A stretch of DNA of 64,000 nt from JAXGXJ01 sp040772905. GTDB lineage: Bacteria; Actinomycetota; Thermoleophilia; RBG-16-64-13. Below the pieces are notes generated by a model. It was not told where the DNA came from. It saw only the letters and a program-made list of their open reading frames with translations, and ran no database searches. Positions 25,508-34,539 of this stretch are shown here, piece after piece; position 1 is the stretch's first letter; each line of letters begins with the position of its first letter. The translations under genes and the position numbers were made by a program. The stretch is taken from contig JAXGXJ010000004.1 of the NCBI GenBank assembly GCA_040772905.1, positions 381,786-445,785 of the forward strand. Direction: 5' to 3'.

Positions 25508-25764
25508 ATTGACTCTCCTTCTGAGGTCGGCTGTACGGCACATCGAGCTTTGCACGACATCGATCGGACACCGCACATGAGACGCACTCACCCCTCCCCA
25601 CCCGACCGTGGGCCGGCGAATGAAGACGGAGATCGGCACCCTGTGCCGGCGGCTGAATGGTATTACTATACCACAATATAAAAGGCGCACAAGCGCAAGA
25701 GAACGACCCGAGAAGGGACGCGACGGCGTTCACAGCCCACACCCGAACGGATTTGAGGCCGCTC

Positions 25765-26181
25765 TCACGAGCCGTGCTCGTCACTGCAGTCGTGGGCTGC
25801 GCTCCGATGCAGTTCGCGACGATTCACCATGCAGAGGCCACATCCCGCGCGGCACCCGCCGTCCGGCCCTCCTGACCCGATGCCGTAATGCAGTCGTAAC
25901 CGCCGCTCTTCGGTCTGTGGCAGCGTGCCGCCCTCTTCGACCGCGGGCGCGCCCTCCACATAGGTCTGCGAGTAGGGGAGCACAAGGCGCTCCCCGGACT
26001 CTTTCATCTGCTCGTACGGCGCCAGCACCGTGCGACCCCGGTCGGTCCGCAGCAGCAGCCAGGTGATACCGAAGCGCTTGCGCGCGTAGGCCCGTCCCAC
26101 CACCGGCCCGATCGCGCGACCGGTAGTGTCGACGACATCGCGTCCCATCCAAGACTCCAGCGCCCCCGCCGGCTCGCTCAC
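25765..26181 (-). CDS. PRC-barrel-like protein with Cys-rich C-terminus
   Basis: From GTG 26181, which has GGAGGAGGGG just upstream, the protein has 138 residues. The first part (about 10-80) reads like a PRC-barrel: WMGRDVVDTTGRAIGPVVG, then FGITWLLLRTDRGRTVLAPY. The tail is Gly/Cys-rich with CRAGCGLC, a C-x3-C-x2-C pattern that could bind a metal or a cluster, and it ends with a His-rich stretch. The gene begins 50 nt after the FAD oxidase stop and is the last of its operon. Function is unknown; an electron-carrier or assembly role with the FAD/FeS proteins is only a guess. Confidence 0.6.
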   Translation of the reverse strand: MSEPAGALESWMGRDVVDTTGRAIGPVVGRAYARKRFGITWLLLRTDRGRTVLAPYEQMKESGERLVLPYSQTYVEGAPAVEEGGTLPQTEERRLRLHYGIGSGGPDGGCRAGCGLCMVNRRELHRSAAHDCSDEHGS

Positions 26182-26231
26182 AGCCCCTCCTCCCGCCAAC
26201 GCCGTCTCCATACCCCTGCGAGTGTATCCCG

Positions 26232-27929
26232 TCAGGGTCTCGGCCGCCCGGGCCCCTCCATGATGGGCTCCGTGGCCCGCTTCTTGCCCTTCTCCCACTC
26301 CTCGGGAATCCAGTTGTACATGCGGTCACCGACGTAATTGGGGTCGTATCGCTCGCGTATCTTGCGCTGGAACACGTAGGCCCAGGGTTGCTTGGCACCC
26401 GCCCACTTGTCGAAGGCCTGCTCGTCGGTGTAGCGCATCTCGATGTACAAGGCTTCCTTGCCGGGGGGATACCCTATGGAGGCAGCATCTTGAACCGCGT
26501 CGTCCATGTGGTACCAGGCGGCCCGGCAGGAATCGAAGTCGTTGCCGTCGTACGAAACGAACTGCTCCAGGCCCATGATGCCGCCGCCGGGATAGGCGCC
26601 CACGGTGCCCATCAGGGCGTCTCCGCCGCACTGCACCAAGAGACCGTCCTTGTAGTCGCGCTCGTACCCGGCCGCAGCCACGGGTACGTACCCCTTGACC
26701 CAGTCCGGAGTGCCCGCCTGCATCCAGCTGCCGATGTAGTTGCCGGCCCAGACGTAATTGATCTCTTTGTGCCCCAAACGGTTCATGTAGAGGTTGGTGA
26801 ACTCGGCCATGTCCTTCTCACAGTAGCGCTGCACCTTCCAGCCTCCCACCTGCTCCAGGATGGCGTCGAGCACCTTGTCCTGCAACTCGATGTCGGCTTC
26901 GGAGCGACCGGCCAGTACGATCTGCAGCGAGATGCGCATCTCCTCGGTGAGTTCAGCCATCCCCGGCTCCTGCAGCATGGTGGGAAGGTCGCTGAGCTGC
27001 TTGGTGGCATCGTTGTACATGAGCCAGAAAGCCGGGGCGAGGTCGGCGCCGGCCAGGTTGTACTGGCGATGCATCGTGTAACCGATCTCGTTGTCGTAGA
27101 TGTGGTAGTACAGGTCGGTCCAGGCGTCCCAATCGGGAACAGCGACCGTGTAGGCCCGGAAGGTCTTGTCGAGAGGCAGGCGATACGCCGGCACCGTGCC
27201 GTACACCGGCCAGTCGGTGGAACCCGGCCAATGCACCAGCCGGATGGCGCACTTGGTGTACACACCCAGCCCGCCGCGGCAGCCCAACGTGCCACGCATG
27301 ATGCCGCGCACACTGGGACCCGGGCCCTCACTGCAGAACCAGCCGTCGCCCGAGCCCAGGGAGCCGCTGCGCACGATCTCGCCGGTAGGGGCCACCCACT
27401 CCATCCCCAAGACGTTCTCGGCGTTGCCGCCCATCCACATGGTGCCCGCCCCGATGCCTGAGTAGGCACACGCAGCCGCAACCACGGAACAGGACGAGCC
27501 GGCCCCGATTATGTTGCAGCTCCACCCGCGCTTGATAGCCTCGGCGTGCAGCTGCGCGTGGATGACATACGGCTCGACGACGGCGATACCGTTCTTCTCG
27601 TCGATCTCGATCTTGTTCATACGACGCAGGTCGAGCTGCACCGTGTCACGGTCGTCGTACATGGGAGACGCCCAGTGGTACCAGCCCGTGCCATGGGGCT
27701 TCACTCCGAAGCCGTGTGTGTTGGCCAGCCGGACTATCTTCTGCACTTCTTCGGTGGACGCCGGCATGACCACCGCGACCCCCCGGGGCATGTAGTGGCT
27801 GCAGTCCGGACGCACCAGTTCGGCCAGCATCTGCACGGCGTAACCGTCGAGCACCGCCGGGTCGCGCGAGACGTTCACCGGACCGACGATATCCTCGAGC
27901 GCAGTGTATGCCTCTTGAGAGAGAGCCAT
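26232..27929 (-). CDS. FAD-binding oxidoreductase (VAO/GlcD family), subunit A
   Basis: This 565-residue flavoprotein has a PP-type FAD domain. An N-terminal segment with MPASTEEVQKIVRLAN and VKPHGTGWYHW is followed by GMEWVAPTGEIVRSGSLGSG and GPSVRGIMRGTLGCRGGLGV. The substrate domain and the C-terminal FAD-linked cap follow. The family oxidises hydroxy acids, phenolic alcohols or cresols. The FeS gene 18 nt upstream and the second FAD gene make a GlcD-GlcE-GlcF-like set. This member has the larger substrate domain and is probably the catalytic subunit. No signal peptide is seen, so it should act in the cytoplasm. Electrons would pass to the FeS partner. Confidence 0.85.
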   Translation of the reverse strand: MALSQEAYTALEDIVGPVNVSRDPAVLDGYAVQMLAELVRPDCSHYMPRGVAVVMPASTEEVQKIVRLANTHGFGVKPHGTGWYHWASPMYDDRDTVQLDLRRMNKIEIDEKNGIAVVEPYVIHAQLHAEAIKRGWSCNIIGAGSSCSVVAAACAYSGIGAGTMWMGGNAENVLGMEWVAPTGEIVRSGSLGSGDGWFCSEGPGPSVRGIMRGTLGCRGGLGVYTKCAIRLVHWPGSTDWPVYGTVPAYRLPLDKTFRAYTVAVPDWDAWTDLYYHIYDNEIGYTMHRQYNLAGADLAPAFWLMYNDATKQLSDLPTMLQEPGMAELTEEMRISLQIVLAGRSEADIELQDKVLDAILEQVGGWKVQRYCEKDMAEFTNLYMNRLGHKEINYVWAGNYIGSWMQAGTPDWVKGYVPVAAAGYERDYKDGLLVQCGGDALMGTVGAYPGGGIMGLEQFVSYDGNDFDSCRAAWYHMDDAVQDAASIGYPPGKEALYIEMRYTDEQAFDKWAGAKQPWAYVFQRKIRERYDPNYVGDRMYNWIPEEWEKGKKRATEPIMEGPGRPRP

Positions 27930-27947
27930 GATCCTCCTCCCCTCCTT

Positions 27948-29243
27948 CTAGAGTGCCTGCTCGACCAGCTCGAGCACGTCGATGGTCTTCATGGTGCCGC
28001 CGTCTCCGGCCACCGCTGCTCCCAGCATCTTGTTGCAGCTCGGACACGCCGTGGCGATAGCGTCGGCGCCGGTGGACTGCGCTTCGTCCAGACGTTTGCC
28101 GGCCGTGAAGGCAGCGAAGTCCGGGTATGCCTGAGGCGCGGCACCGCCGGCGCCGCAGCACCACGCAGCTTCGCGGATGCGTTCCATCTCCACCAGTTCC
28201 AGGCCGGGGATCGCGCGCAGCACGTCGCGCGGAGGTTCGTACACGCCGAAGGCGCCATTGTAACGAGGTCTCGGCGGATCATAGACCACGGCCTGACCGA
28301 AGATCTTGGTCTCTTGGCCGTCCCAGGGGACGAAGTCCTCGCCCTGACGGCCGAGATGGCAGGGATCGTGATAGGTGACCTTCATAGGCACCGAAGTAGT
28401 GAGGCGCAGCTTGTCTTCTTTCAGCAGCCGGTCGACCACCTGGACGGCGTGCAGCACCTCGATGTCGTAACCGTGCTTCGCCACGTGGGGGTAGAGGCGC
28501 TTGAAGGTCCAGAAACAGGTGGCGCACGGGGTGACGATGGTCTTGATGCCGGCCTCAGCCCATTTCTTGAGATTGGCCTCGGCCGCAGAGGAGAAATCGT
28601 CGCGGTAGCCCATGTCGTAGGTTTTTCCGCCGCAACAGCCCTCGGCAGCGTCGATGACGAAGTCCACGCCTCCTCTGGTGAGCACCTTGACGGCAGCATG
28701 GAGCGCGCCACGCAGCGTGGGATCGAAGGAGTAGCGGCAACCCGCGTGGAAGAGGACGTCCGCGCGCCCGCCCTCGGTCCGGCGCCCAGGCTGCAGCGTC
28801 TTGAGGCCGAGGCCGTCGGCCCAGTCGGCCCGGGCGCTCTGCGGTGCGCCGGCCATGTTGCCGTTGTCGCGCAGCTTGGCGATGACGCCGGGGTAGGCCG
28901 CGGGTACATGACCTTGCCGGTTCAGCCAGTGCCGCAGTTCTCGCGCGGCGGAGAGCGGGTGCATGTCGTAACGACACACCTTACAGCTCACGTCGCACTG
29001 GCCGCAGAGCGTGCACTCGTAGGCGATGTCGACCACTTCGCTGCTGACCTCGCTGCGCCCATCGGTGAGCGAGAGGATGGTCACCAGCCGGCCTCCACCC
29101 GAGTAGGCGTGAAAATGACGGTAGTCGACGCTGGGACAACCCTTCGCGAACTCCCAGCTTCTGACCAGGTCGAGGGGGATCCATTTGCAGTATGAGCAGC
29201 GGTTGCAGCGCATCGCATCCGCTCGATAGTCTTCCAATGCCAT
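27948..29243 (-). CDS. FeS subunit with two CCG domains (GlcF/HdrD-like)
   Basis: This 431-residue protein begins with cysteine clusters CNRCSYC and CTLCGQCDVSC, fit for two [4Fe-4S] centres, though the first is slightly irregular. Two CCG domains follow: one with EGCCGGKTYDMG and CATCFWTF, the second with YHDPCHLG, WCCGAGGAAPQ and ACPSCNKML. Such proteins carry electrons from FAD dehydrogenases (GlcF, GlpC, LldE) to quinones or to heterodisulfide-like acceptors. ATG 29243 has GAGGAGA about 10 nt upstream. It lies between two FAD-protein genes with gaps of 18 and 25 nt, so all three should be one complex. Confidence 0.88.
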   Translation of the reverse strand: MALEDYRADAMRCNRCSYCKWIPLDLVRSWEFAKGCPSVDYRHFHAYSGGGRLVTILSLTDGRSEVSSEVVDIAYECTLCGQCDVSCKVCRYDMHPLSAARELRHWLNRQGHVPAAYPGVIAKLRDNGNMAGAPQSARADWADGLGLKTLQPGRRTEGGRADVLFHAGCRYSFDPTLRGALHAAVKVLTRGGVDFVIDAAEGCCGGKTYDMGYRDDFSSAAEANLKKWAEAGIKTIVTPCATCFWTFKRLYPHVAKHGYDIEVLHAVQVVDRLLKEDKLRLTTSVPMKVTYHDPCHLGRQGEDFVPWDGQETKIFGQAVVYDPPRPRYNGAFGVYEPPRDVLRAIPGLELVEMERIREAAWCCGAGGAAPQAYPDFAAFTAGKRLDEAQSTGADAIATACPSCNKMLGAAVAGDGGTMKTIDVLELVEQAL

Positions 29244-29268
29244 GATGGCTGTCTCCTCTCGTCCTCGC

Positions 29269-30744
29269 CTAGAAACAGAGCTTGCCCGGGTTGAGGACGT
29301 CGTTCGGGTCCACGATCTTCTTGACTGTGCGGAGCGCGTCCCGCGAGGCCGCGTCACGGTTGTAGACGGGGTCGGCCCACTCGCCGTAGGGACGGGAGAA
29401 GTAACCACCCTCGGCCAGGAGCCTACTCCCCGCTGACCCGTAGAGGTCGCGCATGCGCCGCGATTCGGCGGCGTTCTCGGGAGCGAAGGGGAGACTGAAC
29501 TCGCAGTGATAGGCCACGCCCTGATGCTGGGGCTGCAGGTAGACGCCCACGTCCGCGGTCGGGTAGTCCAGGGCGACAGCCTCCTGCATCATGGTGGCGA
29601 GAAAACGAGGCACATCCTCGAGGAGCGTGTGGAAGAAGAGGTCGCGCACTCCACCTTTGGCGCGCAGCTTCCAGTGCCCGGCGTCACAATCGTCGGTACC
29701 AAGGAGCACGGCATCCACGCGCGCGGTCGCCACACCGGGAAGCGCCGGCAGCAGGCGTTGCCCGTGGGCCGCCACTGTTTCGGCCACATCCTTCTCAGCC
29801 ACCCGCATCCGCTCCTCGGGGAACAGAGCCCTGCCGCCCACGCCGATCACCAACGTCCAGGCCGGCAAGATCTCCTTCAGCCGCGCGATGTCGGCGGTGT
29901 CCCGGCCCACCAGGCCGGCCAAGTAGGCGCGGTTCACCAGGAACAACTCGTCGGCCACGCGGATGCGGGTGAGCCGGTACGTGAGGTCGATGAGAGCGTC
30001 CAGCGTCCCTGCAGGCACGAACAGGGTCTTACGGGGCCACGGCAGCAACTCGCACTTGACCGACGCCCAGGTGACGATGCCCAGAGTGCCTTGCGCCCCG
30101 GTGAGCAACCGATAGAAGTCGGTCTGCGCAGGCCCTTTGGGGTCGACCTGGCGTCCACCCGAGGCCCACTGACCTTCCAGGTCGGCAGGGCCCCAGCCGG
30201 CCTCTCCGGTGAAAAAACGAGTGCCGTCACCCCATATGACCCCGCAGTTGCGGAGAGGCTCGGGCAGTGAGTAATTGTACCGCGGGATCAGGGTGGGCTG
30301 ACGCTCGAGCAGACTTGCCACCACCGACTTGTTCGCCCGGGGGAAGAGCGGTGGTGTGACCCGCATCCCTTCCTTGGCCAACTCTGGCTGCAACCGCGCA
30401 TAGGTGACCCCGGGCTCCACCACGACCATCCGGTTGCGCCGGTCGACACGTAGGATGCGGTCCATGCGACCGAGCTCCACCATGACCGCTGCAGGCACGC
30501 CGGGCACGGTGTCCCCATAGAAGTGGGGCCCACCCGAACTCACCGGCACCAGAGCGACGCCGGTCTCGTTCGCCCAGAGCACGAGGGCACGCACCTGGCG
30601 TTCGTCGGCAGGCCGCGCCACATAGCGTGGCTTGAGCGGCAACGCGTAGCTCTCGTCGCGAGCATACGAGTCAAGGACGATGGGATCGTCCAGGACGTGC
30701 TCTTCGCCCAACAGGTCGACCAGACCTTGCTTCAACCCGTCCAC
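29269..30744 (-). CDS. FAD-binding oxidoreductase (VAO/GlcD family), subunit B
   Basis: This 491-residue protein has the same PP-type FAD fold as the one at 26232, but the two are distant. Marks are ARPADERQVRALVLWANE, VPVSSGGPHFYGD (FAD loop), MVVVEPGVTYARLQPEL and GAQGTLGIVTWASVKCE. It ends with KKIVDPNDVLNPGKLCF, the usual C-terminal FAD contact. It is the first gene of the operon that continues with the FeS subunit, the second FAD protein and the PRC-barrel-like protein. The substrate is unknown; 2-hydroxy acids and aromatic alcohols are both possible. Confidence 0.85.
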   Translation of the reverse strand: MDGLKQGLVDLLGEEHVLDDPIVLDSYARDESYALPLKPRYVARPADERQVRALVLWANETGVALVPVSSGGPHFYGDTVPGVPAAVMVELGRMDRILRVDRRNRMVVVEPGVTYARLQPELAKEGMRVTPPLFPRANKSVVASLLERQPTLIPRYNYSLPEPLRNCGVIWGDGTRFFTGEAGWGPADLEGQWASGGRQVDPKGPAQTDFYRLLTGAQGTLGIVTWASVKCELLPWPRKTLFVPAGTLDALIDLTYRLTRIRVADELFLVNRAYLAGLVGRDTADIARLKEILPAWTLVIGVGGRALFPEERMRVAEKDVAETVAAHGQRLLPALPGVATARVDAVLLGTDDCDAGHWKLRAKGGVRDLFFHTLLEDVPRFLATMMQEAVALDYPTADVGVYLQPQHQGVAYHCEFSLPFAPENAAESRRMRDLYGSAGSRLLAEGGYFSRPYGEWADPVYNRDAASRDALRTVKKIVDPNDVLNPGKLCF

Positions 30745-30968
30745 GCTCCAACCGCCTTTCGTGTCTTGACTCCATCCGCAGGGTCCGGACCACGCCGGAC
30801 CTCCAGGGTCTCTCGCCGGATCTTGGTAGAGGATCGATGCTCGAGGATTACCGCTGAGGACTACAGAAGTGGAAGGCGATGATAACCAAGCGCGAGTGGT
30901 CCGGCCAGGTCGGCGCCGGCATCACGCATACGCCGAGTCTTCCATGCCTCGGCTGCATGAAAGAAACG

Positions 30969-30999
30969 TCCCGGCCCGCGCTGATCGCGGACCGGGACG
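30969..30999 (-). terminator. Terminator after the AOR 2 module
   Basis: The 13-bp stem (30969-30981 with 30987-30999, one mismatch) has a 5-nt loop. On the minus strand it is followed by GTTTCTTT, a good rho-independent tail. Confidence 0.75.
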
Positions 31000-31010
31000 G
31001 CGGGGCGGCG

Positions 31011-31029
31011 GGGGGGGGGGGGGGGGGGG
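31011..31029. repeat. Homopolymer of 19 G
   Basis: An uninterrupted run of 19 G, followed by further G-rich blocks and a GGGCGGG/CCCGCCC palindrome. It can form a G-quadruplex. Run length may be inexact because such tracts are hard to sequence. Confidence 0.8.
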
Positions 31030-31068
31030 CGGGCGGGGGGCCCGCCCCCCCGTCCGGGCAGGAGATGA

Positions 31069-32166
31069 TCAGGGCATCAGGACGACCGGCTTGATGGCCT
31101 CGCCGGATTCAGTCGCGTGCACTGCAGCGTTGATCTCGCTGAAGGGGAAGGTGGTGACCAACCGGTCGACCGGGAAGCGACCCTGTTTGTACCACTCGAT
31201 CATCTTGGGCAGGAACACGCGAGGCACAGCCGAGCCGGCCATGATGAACTGCACCCGTATAGCCTTGGAGAGCAGAGCATGTGGCCCGCCGCCCAGAGTC
31301 TCGGTCTCCGGAGCCGCCACCACCGCAAACTGCCCACCCATGCGCAGCACTGCGGCAGCTGTGTGCCACGATTGGACCGCCCCAGAGCTGTCAAACGCCT
31401 TGTGGACGCCGTGAGGGCAGATCTCGTTGATGCGCGCGACCACGTCGTCGGTCTTGGCGTTGACGGTGTGCGTAGCCCCCAAGTCGAGGGCGAGCTGCAG
31501 GCGCTTGGGATTGCGCGCCACAGCGATGATGGGGTAGGCTCCGGCCATATGGGCCGCCATGATGGCAGCCTGCCCCACGCCTCCCACACCGAAGCACAGG
31601 AATTCGTCCTGCGGTCCGACCACGAGCTCGTTGAGCACTGAGCCCGCTCCGGTCATAGCCCCACAGGGCAGAGCCGCCAGCACCTCCCAGGGGACGCTCT
31701 CATCCTCTATCTTGACCAAGGAGTTCTCGGGCACCAGTACGTAGGTGGCGAAGGAGGACTGCTGGAAGTAGCAGGCCGAGATCTCCTGCCCGTTGAGCTT
31801 GACAGTGCGCGAACCATCGAGCCGACAGCCCGAGAACAGCAGCGGGAACTCCACGTCGCAGATGTAGCGTTTGCCGGTAAGGCAGTTCTCACACACGCCG
31901 CAGGCAGGCCACGAGATGATCACGCGATCGCCGGGCTTGACATAGGTGACTCCTGCCCCCACCTCCTCCACCACACCCACACCTTCGTGTCCCACGATGG
32001 CGGGCATAGGCAAGAAATGCTGCATGTTAAGGTCGGTGTGGCAGATACCGGACGCTTTGATCTTCACGTAGACTTCGTCGGGCCGCAGATCGGACAGCTC
32101 GACGGTCTCCAGCGAGAACTTGCCTCCAACTTCATAGACGACGGCTGCAGTGGCTGTCTTACTCAC
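31069..32166 (-). CDS. Zn-dependent alcohol dehydrogenase (aryl-alcohol type), AOR module 2
   Basis: This 365-residue medium-chain dehydrogenase has the catalytic zinc ligands in GICHTD and GHEGVG. The structural zinc site has four Cys (CGVCENC plus the Cys of RYIC). The Rossmann motif is FGVGGVGQAAIMAA, and an FDSSGAVQSWHTAAAV segment follows as in benzyl- or aryl-alcohol dehydrogenases. It should oxidise an alcohol to the aldehyde with NAD(P)+ or run in reverse. It lies downstream of AOR 2 and its MoaD-like partner, so the aldehyde is probably the AOR substrate. The sequence suggests a cytoplasmic homotetramer or dimer. The terminator at 30969-30999 closes the operon. Confidence 0.9.
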   Translation of the reverse strand: MSKTATAAVVYEVGGKFSLETVELSDLRPDEVYVKIKASGICHTDLNMQHFLPMPAIVGHEGVGVVEEVGAGVTYVKPGDRVIISWPACGVCENCLTGKRYICDVEFPLLFSGCRLDGSRTVKLNGQEISACYFQQSSFATYVLVPENSLVKIEDESVPWEVLAALPCGAMTGAGSVLNELVVGPQDEFLCFGVGGVGQAAIMAAHMAGAYPIIAVARNPKRLQLALDLGATHTVNAKTDDVVARINEICPHGVHKAFDSSGAVQSWHTAAAVLRMGGQFAVVAAPETETLGGGPHALLSKAIRVQFIMAGSAVPRVFLPKMIEWYKQGRFPVDRLVTTFPFSEINAAVHATESGEAIKPVVLMP

Positions 32167-32232
32167 CTCGACCTCCTCTATCGATATCTCGGTGGCTCAT
32201 ATGTGACCTTCTGCTCCATCCTGCTCCGAAAC

Positions 32233-32529
32233 TCACCCGCCGGCCATCGGCGGGAACACGATGATCTCTTCACCATCCGCCAGCGGGGAGTCCGGCCCCC
32301 AGCTGTCAAGCACAGAGCTGCGTGAGACCTTCACGCGTCCCGAGAACCCCCGCGTGGCGCTGTCCCACGCCCATCCCCCCAGCCTGCCGTCCAGATGCGG
32401 GGCCAGCGAGTCGAGGAGATCTCCATAGGTCGCTCCGGTAGGAAGCTCGAAGTCCAGCGCACCTGTGCCCACCTGATCCCGGACCAAGCCCAGGAAGGTA
32501 ACTCTGATGTGCACCGACTGGTGCCCCAC
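32233..32529 (-). CDS. MoaD/ThiS-family protein of AOR module 2
   Basis: This 98-residue beta-grasp protein ends in Gly-Gly (FPPMAGG). It has VHIRVTFLGLVRDQ at the start and GEEIIVFPP near the end. It is quite different from the module 1 copy, so each AOR may have its own carrier or small subunit. The GTG start at 32529 has no obvious ribosome site, but the AOR 2 stop is only 17 nt upstream, so re-initiation is likely. Confidence 0.83.
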   Translation of the reverse strand: MGHQSVHIRVTFLGLVRDQVGTGALDFELPTGATYGDLLDSLAPHLDGRLGGWAWDSATRGFSGRVKVSRSSVLDSWGPDSPLADGEEIIVFPPMAGG

Positions 32530-32546
32530 AAGACCGACGCCTCGCG

Positions 32547-34391
32547 CTACAGTTCTCCCACTATGTCGAGCAGCCCCAGTTCCTCCAGCTTCTGTTTGGT
32601 GGGCACCCCGTTCTCGTCCCAGCCCCTGATCTCATAGTACTCGCGCAACTGCAACTCCAAGTCGGGGACGTGGCCTTCGTGGCCGCCTTGCGCCGTGGCC
32701 TGGAGCAGTCGCGCAGGCAGACGGTCGTCGGCACCGGTGATGCCGCACTTGAGGCTGTACACCCGCTGCAGGTTGGTGATGCGCTCGCCCGCCTTAGCCA
32801 GTTGCTCGGGAGTCCATTCGTCCCCGGTGGTCGCCTGCAACACACGGGCCATGTCGGGATAGACCATGCCATCCGAGGTGATCATGCAGAGCACCAGCGA
32901 GTCCACGATGGACGACTTGTCCTGGCAAAGGATGGCCATGAGCCCCTTGCCCTTCTGGTCAAACCGGTTCAAGCCCATGGGAGCGACGGTATCGGGTCGC
33001 GGCGCGCCCTCCTCCAGACCCAGCGTGTTGCCGTGCATGTGGCAGGCACCCCTGGTGCCGGTGGCGTAGTTCACGCCCAGCGACGCATAGGCACGAGGAT
33101 CGTGATAGGGCACCTCCAGCCCCTTCACATGGCACGCGTATTCCTCGCTGCCCTGGCCGAGTTCTTCGGAGGCCCGCTTCACGCCTTTGCCCAGCAACGC
33201 ACCCAGGCCCTTGCCGGTGCAGATCTGCTCAGTCATCTCGATGATGGCGTCGATATTGCCCCAGGTGAGTTCGCACCCGGCGTCTTCCTTGGTGATGACA
33301 CCCCGCTCGTAGGCTTCCATGGCGAATGCGATGGCAGACCCTGTGGAGATGGTGTCCACGCCGTAGCGGTTGCAGATGTCGTTCACCCAACAGACCGCTT
33401 CCAGACTGTCGTTCATGAGCATGGTGCCGAAGGCGGCCAGAGTCTCGTACTCCGGTCCGGGTCCCTCCATGGCGAAGGGCCCGTCCTCGATCTTGATCCA
33501 GCGCGCGCACCGGATGAAGCATCCCTGGCACGCCTGATGGGGCACCAAGATGGTCTCAGCCATGCGCCGGCCGTTCAGCGCCTCGGCTCCTTCTCGCCAC
33601 AGTCCCTCTTTCCAGTTCTTGTTGGGGACGTCGCCCGTGACCCAGCCATGCTCCATGAGCGAGGCCGTCCCGAAGGGAGTGAACTGCGACACCACGGGGT
33701 GATCCTTGAGGATGGCGCGCACCGTCTTCGCTGCGTCTTTGATGGTAGCTTCATCGGCCACAGGCACATGGATGGTGCCCCGCACGGCCACCGCTTTGAG
33801 CTTCTTCGAGCCCATGACCGCTCCCGAACCCCCTCGGCCCGCAGCCCGCTGCTCGTCGTTCATGATGCAGGCCAGAGGTATCTGCAGCTCGCCGGCCTGG
33901 CCGATGCACGAGATCTTGATCTTGTCGTCACCCAGCTCCTTGCGGATGGCCTCCTGCGTCTGATCGGAGTCCAGCCCCCACAGGGCCGATGCATCGCGGA
34001 TCTCGGCTTTGCCGTCGGAGATCCACAGATAGACAGGAGAATCGGCCGCCCCCTCCACGATGAGCCCGTCGTAGCCGGTCATCTTGAAGTCGCGGGCCCA
34101 CCAACCGGCCGAACTGGTGGCCAACCACATGTTGGTGAGAGGCGATTTAGTGCACACCTCGTAACGAGCCGTGGTCGGGAACACTGTGCCCGTCCAGGGA
34201 CCGGTCATGAAGATGAGCTTGTTGGCAGGTCCCAACGGATCGGTGTCACCAGGGACCTCGTCGTGGATGATCCGAGTGGCATAGCCCGCGCCCCCGATGA
34301 GCGCCCGGGCGGTTTCGACGTCGATCGGCTCCTCTTTGACGGTCCGAGCCGTCAGATCGACACGCAGCAGTTTCCCCATATAGCCAAACAT
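32547..34391 (-). CDS. Aldehyde:ferredoxin oxidoreductase, AOR 2
   Basis: This 614-residue AOR opens with MFGYMGKLLRVDLTARTV. The [4Fe-4S] ligands Cys288, Cys291, Cys295 (CQGCFIRC) and Cys502 (VLCMITS) lie at nearly the same positions as in Pyrococcus AOR. The segment GRGGSGAVMGSKKLKAVAV binds the pterin cofactor. It should oxidise an aldehyde with ferredoxin, or reduce an acid at low potential. The genes for its MoaD-like partner and an alcohol dehydrogenase follow directly. The LysR gene on the other side of the 148-nt intergenic region is the likely activator. AOR 2 and AOR 1 differ strongly in the substrate-cavity segments, so they should not be redundant. Confidence 0.95.
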   Translation of the reverse strand: MFGYMGKLLRVDLTARTVKEEPIDVETARALIGGAGYATRIIHDEVPGDTDPLGPANKLIFMTGPWTGTVFPTTARYEVCTKSPLTNMWLATSSAGWWARDFKMTGYDGLIVEGAADSPVYLWISDGKAEIRDASALWGLDSDQTQEAIRKELGDDKIKISCIGQAGELQIPLACIMNDEQRAAGRGGSGAVMGSKKLKAVAVRGTIHVPVADEATIKDAAKTVRAILKDHPVVSQFTPFGTASLMEHGWVTGDVPNKNWKEGLWREGAEALNGRRMAETILVPHQACQGCFIRCARWIKIEDGPFAMEGPGPEYETLAAFGTMLMNDSLEAVCWVNDICNRYGVDTISTGSAIAFAMEAYERGVITKEDAGCELTWGNIDAIIEMTEQICTGKGLGALLGKGVKRASEELGQGSEEYACHVKGLEVPYHDPRAYASLGVNYATGTRGACHMHGNTLGLEEGAPRPDTVAPMGLNRFDQKGKGLMAILCQDKSSIVDSLVLCMITSDGMVYPDMARVLQATTGDEWTPEQLAKAGERITNLQRVYSLKCGITGADDRLPARLLQATAQGGHEGHVPDLELQLREYYEIRGWDENGVPTKQKLEELGLLDIVGEL

Positions 34392-34506
34392 CGCGTTGAT
34401 CTCCCCCTGAGACTCGCTTTTGACCTCTACCGCATCACTACTCTACCTGCCGAGCTTGGGGAAAGCGATACACCTTGTCTCCACCAGGCCGTCTATGTAC
34501 CTCCCT

Positions 34507-34534
34507 TTGCATGACGGCCACCTACCATTACAAT
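34507..34534 (+). promoter_or_regulatory. Promoter of the LysR gene (TTGCAT-16-TACAAT)
   Basis: TTGCAT (34507-34512), a 16-nt spacer and TACAAT (34529-34534) end 5 nt before ATG 34540 and 8 nt before ATG 34543. The mRNA would be leaderless. The palindrome ACAATTGT at 34530-34537 overlaps the -10 box and may be an autoregulatory site. Confidence 0.55.
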
Positions 34535-34539
34535 TGTGC

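Larger units (their letters stand above)
30745..31068. other. Intergenic region of 324 nt
   Basis: It holds no convincing gene. It contains the start region of the FAD operon on its left side, one rho-independent terminator for the alcohol dehydrogenase (30969-30999), a run of 19 G residues (31011-31029) and a short GC palindrome at 31031-31047. I see no clear promoter. Confidence 0.6.

Noticed and set aside
32670..34514. Plus-strand frame of 614 codons opposite AOR 2
   Set aside because: Antisense shadow without motifs. It also runs into the LysR promoter.
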